Part shown: positions 61,855 through 64,000 of the stretch, piece by piece
Layout of the letters: each line of letters opens with the position of its first letter
Position numbering within the stretch: the first letter of the stretch is position 1
From: Sphingobacterium paucimobilis HER1398
GTDB lineage: Bacteria; Bacteroidota; Bacteroidia; Sphingobacteriales; Sphingobacteriaceae
NCBI RefSeq assembly: GCF_000416985.1
Contig: NZ_ATDL01000005.1
Coordinates: 1-64,000 of the forward strand
Direction of reading: 5' to 3'
Length of the DNA: 64,000 nucleotides
Position numbers and translations under genes: made by a program
Notes under the pieces: model-generated
Database searches by the model: none
Told to the model about the DNA's origin: nothing
Seen by the model: the letters and a program-made list of their open reading frames with translations, nothing else

Positions 61855-62511
61855 TTACTGTTTATTTTGTTTCTTTTTTTCCTTTTGGCCTTTTATCCAT
61901 CGTTTCAATAAAGCAATGATTATAGGTAAGAATGCAATAACAATCATACCGACAATAATATACTCTACATAATTAATGATAGAAGGGAAAAGCTCCCCTA
62001 AATAATAGCCCGAAAGAGTCAAGACAGACACCCAGATAAATGCACCTACAACATTATAAAGTACAAATTTCTTAAAGTCCAACTTAACCACTCCTGCAAA
62101 TATTGGCGCAAAGGTACGAATAATTGGCACAAACCGCCCAATTACCAATGCGGTTCCTCCATATTTCTGATAAAACTCTTCGGCCATGACCACATATTTC
62201 CTTTTGAAAATAAGGGAGTCTTTTCTCTTGAACAGCATGGGCCCCGTTCGATGCCCAAACCAATAGCCCGCAAAATTGCCTAATATGCCAGCGGCCAATA
62301 TACCGAAGTACATGGTGGCGATACCTACATCAATCTTATTGAGCGCACAGAACAATCCCGCTAAAAACAATAAATAATCACCAGGCAAAAAGAAGCCAAA
62401 AAAGAGCCCTGTTTCTGCAAATACGATTAAACAAACAATATAAAAACCGCCATGACTTAATAAGTACTCAGCGTCCAATAATTGTTGAAATGACACTAAA
62501 AAATCTTGCAT
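61855..62511 (-). CDS. DedA family membrane protein
   Basis: 218 aa with about five membrane segments; family motifs [13 protein letters not shown] and [17 protein letters not shown]. DedA proteins act as lipid (undecaprenyl phosphate or phosphatidylethanolamine) scramblases or support envelope proton balance. The Lys/Gln-rich C-terminus is cytoplasmic. Close packing with ppa suggests one operon. Confidence 0.95.
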   Translation of the reverse strand: MQDFLVSFQQLLDAEYLLSHGGFYIVCLIVFAETGLFFGFFLPGDYLLFLAGLFCALNKIDVGIATMYFGILAAGILGNFAGYWFGHRTGPMLFKRKDSLIFKRKYVVMAEEFYQKYGGTALVIGRFVPIIRTFAPIFAGVVKLDFKKFVLYNVVGAFIWVSVLTLSGYYLGELFPSIINYVEYIIVGMIVIAFLPIIIALLKRWIKGQKEKKKQNKQ

Positions 62512-62545
62512 ATTTCTTTGTTAGGATACGAGTATGAGGTTGAGA

Positions 62546-62959
62546 TTACTCGCCATTGGTGATAGATACCACTGCGTGACGGATTTCATCCGCTATTTTC
62601 GTCATTTCCTCGGCAGGTAAAGACAGTTTTTCTTTTTCAAAATTCATATCGCCTACTTCATTAAGCGGCATAAGATGGATATGCGCATGGGCAACTTCTA
62701 AACCAACTACTGCGATCCCTACTTTACGGCACGGGAACACTTTCTTTATTCCTTGTGCTACGATCTTCGCGAAAACCCACATGCCCATGTACTCATCGTC
62801 ATTAATATCGAATATGTAATCTGTTTCCGTTTTTGGAATCACGAGCACATGTCCCGGAGTAAGCGGTGAAATATCCAGAAATGCTAAATAATCATTGCTT
62901 TCAGCAACTTTATAAGCAGGTATCTCTCCCGAAATAATCTTTGAAAATATTGTAGACAT
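62546..62959 (-). CDS. HIT family nucleotide hydrolase
   Basis: 137 aa, typical Hint/PKCI type. Opens with TIFSKIISGEIPAYKVAE and carries the catalytic histidine triad AHAHIHLMPL (about 95-104). Hydrolyses AMP-lysine-type or dinucleoside phosphates. First in line after greA, with a gap of 216 bases. Confidence 0.96.
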   Translation of the reverse strand: MSTIFSKIISGEIPAYKVAESNDYLAFLDISPLTPGHVLVIPKTETDYIFDINDDEYMGMWVFAKIVAQGIKKVFPCRKVGIAVVGLEVAHAHIHLMPLNEVGDMNFEKEKLSLPAEEMTKIADEIRHAVVSITNGE

Positions 62960-63088
62960 TTATCTTTCAAGTTGATCAATGAACAAATATAACAAAACCT
63001 TCAGGAAGTATTTGCATAAACTGTCACGAAAGTTGGCAGTGATATTCTTTTCTGACATTATGTGTACATAGAGAAAACAGTAAAAAGC

Positions 63089-63120
63089 AAAGAGGACCAG
63101 CGTTTCCGTGGTCCTCTTTG
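63089..63120 (-). terminator. Terminator of greA
   Basis: AAAGAGGACCA pairs with TGGTCCTCTTT around a 9-base loop, 56 bases after the greA stop on the minus strand, followed by a T-rich run in that direction. A second inverted repeat GAGCGG/CCGCTC lies at 63137-63163. Confidence 0.7.
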
Positions 63121-63175
63121 GTGTATAAAGTTATATGTGAGCGGTTATGGCAATCCGCTCATAACCTATATCCTA

Positions 63176-63649
63176 TTATCTAGAAATGTCCAAGATTTCA
63201 AGTTCTATTTCACCTGCAGGAACATTGACTTTAGCGATATCACCTACAGACTTACCTAACAATCCCTGCGCAATCGGGGATTTTACAGATATCTTGCCTG
63301 CCTTTAGGTCAGCTTCCGTCTCAGAGACCAACTGATACGTCATCTCTGCACCGTTTTTCTTGTTTTTGATCTTTACGATTGAGAGTGCCAACACTTTGGA
63401 TAGATCCAATTTGGATTCATCTATTAGTCGTGCACTTGCCAACACATCTTCTAATTTGGCAATCTTTGCCTCATGTAGCCCTTGTGCTTCTTTAGCCGCA
63501 TCGTATTCTGCATTTTCAGATAAGTCTCCTTTATCTCTAGCTTCAGCAATAGCGCTGGCTATTTTTGTTCTTCCTTCTGTTTTTAGGTACTGTAGTTCTT
63601 CTTTTAACTTCGCTAACCCTTCTTCTGTGTAATAAGTTACTTCTGCCAT
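63176..63649 (-). CDS. greA: Transcription elongation factor GreA
   Basis: 157 aa. N-terminal coiled coil (about 1-75) with the acidic tip residues in GDLSENAEYDAAKE, then the FKBP-like C-terminal domain (about 80-157) with KSPIAQGLLGKSVGD. Rescues backtracked RNA polymerase by stimulating transcript cleavage. Monocistronic. Confidence 0.98.
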   Translation of the reverse strand: MAEVTYYTEEGLAKLKEELQYLKTEGRTKIASAIAEARDKGDLSENAEYDAAKEAQGLHEAKIAKLEDVLASARLIDESKLDLSKVLALSIVKIKNKKNGAEMTYQLVSETEADLKAGKISVKSPIAQGLLGKSVGDIAKVNVPAGEIELEILDISR

Positions 63650-63699
63650 AATTATTCAATTAACTTAAATAGTAAACACTAAATTCTTAATAAAAAAGA

Positions 63700-63741
63700 A
63701 ACAAGACCACTCTTTCCTCATTTTGAAAGAGTGGTCTTGTT
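63700..63741 (-). terminator. Terminator of the OmpR-family regulator
   Basis: ACAAGACCACTCTTT pairs with AAAGAGTGGTCTTGT around a 9-base loop; on the minus strand it is followed by TTTCTTTTTT. Confidence 0.9.
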
Positions 63742-63791
63742 CGATATTGACGAAGATAATTAAAACGATTTAATTATCCAAATTCATCAAA

Positions 63792-64000
63792 TTATTCTTC
63801 ATCCACAAATTTATACCCTAAACCCCTGACTGTTTGCAGGTAATTGGGTTTATCGGGGTTGTTTTCGATTTTTTTACGCAGACGAACCACATGCATATCC
63901 AACGTCCTTGTATTTACATTGGAACTGTATCCCCAAACTACTTCCATCAGCTCCTCTCTTGTAATCTCGCGTCCCATATTCTGCAAAAAATGCAATAGAA
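63792..64000 (-). CDS. OmpR-family response regulator, C-terminal part (5' end outside window)
   Basis: About 70 residues, open to the window edge; the in-frame ATG at 63995 is internal to the domain and not the start. Winged-helix DNA-binding domain ending in NTRTLDMHVVRLRKKIENN and TVRGLGYKFVDEE, typical of the PhoB/OmpR group. The receiver domain and any kinase lie beyond the window. Confidence 0.93.
   Translation of the reverse strand, partial: LLHFLQNMGREITREELMEVVWGYSSNVNTRTLDMHVVRLRKKIENNPDKPNYLQTVRGLGYKFVDEE

Noticed and set aside
1..64000. Prophage, insertion sequence, toxin-antitoxin or restriction system
   Set aside because: No integrase, transposase, phage structural, toxin or restriction gene was recognised; the SMI1/KNR4 gene alone is not evidence of a toxin system.

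Overview
The window is an ordinary stretch of bacterial chromosome from a member of the Bacteroidota, most likely Sphingobacteriaceae (Sphingobacterium/Pedobacter-like; genus is an inference). The signs are a FecI/FecR-type sigma/anti-sigma pair feeding a SusC/SusD locus, many short lipoproteins, promoter boxes of the form TAnnTTTG (often with TTG/TTTG 19 bases upstream), almost no Shine-Dalgarno sequences, and strong hairpin terminators shared by convergent genes.

Layout. 1-4 kb: the end-clipped dsbD-type gene, a cysteine synthase family gene divergent from an Lrp/AsnC regulator, an ArsC-like protein and an orphan lipoprotein. 5-14 kb: an accessory outer-membrane uptake locus, ECF sigma factor, FecR anti-sigma, STN-containing SusC transducer, SusD, a phosphodiester glycosidase and an IPT/NHL-repeat lipoprotein. 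14-16.5 kb: a decayed segment next to tRNA-Pro, with a SMI1/KNR4 gene, a response regulator cut down to its receiver, a frame-broken VanZ-like gene and a GNAT acetyltransferase broken by two frameshifts. 16.5-49 kb: mostly housekeeping (rplS, pyrG, yidC, purB, nfu-type, lipA, tRNA-Cys, pgk, sppA, folK, alaS, an RNA helicase, rlmB, dnaX) mixed with a lone Hpt protein, a PhoB-like regulator, TlpA-like and OmpA-like envelope proteins, two tandem universal stress proteins and an amino-acid permease. 49-52 kb: a transglutaminase-like secreted protein, then about 1 kb without genes that carries a phased 11-bp/10-bp repeat array, then a DUF4468-like protein. 52-59.3 kb: a beta-helix lipoprotein with its TonB receptor, divergent from an ABC/FtsX transporter with a very His-rich loop and a DUF3299-like partner, which looks like a zinc-handling module. 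59.3-64 kb: a minus-strand housekeeping run (rsmE, CorC-type, ppa, DedA, HIT, greA) and the end of an OmpR-family regulator.

The observations I rank highest are: (1) the approximately 20-unit helically phased minisatellite at 50.66-50.87 kb; (2) an 11-A run in dnaX, at the end of domain III, where either slipped frame stops within a few codons, predicting a gamma-like short product; (3) the His-rich-loop ABC transporter/DUF3299 module beside a TonB receptor/beta-helix pair; (4) the FecIR-SusCD locus whose only recognisable enzyme is a phosphodiester glycosidase; and (5) the eroded block beside tRNA-Pro.
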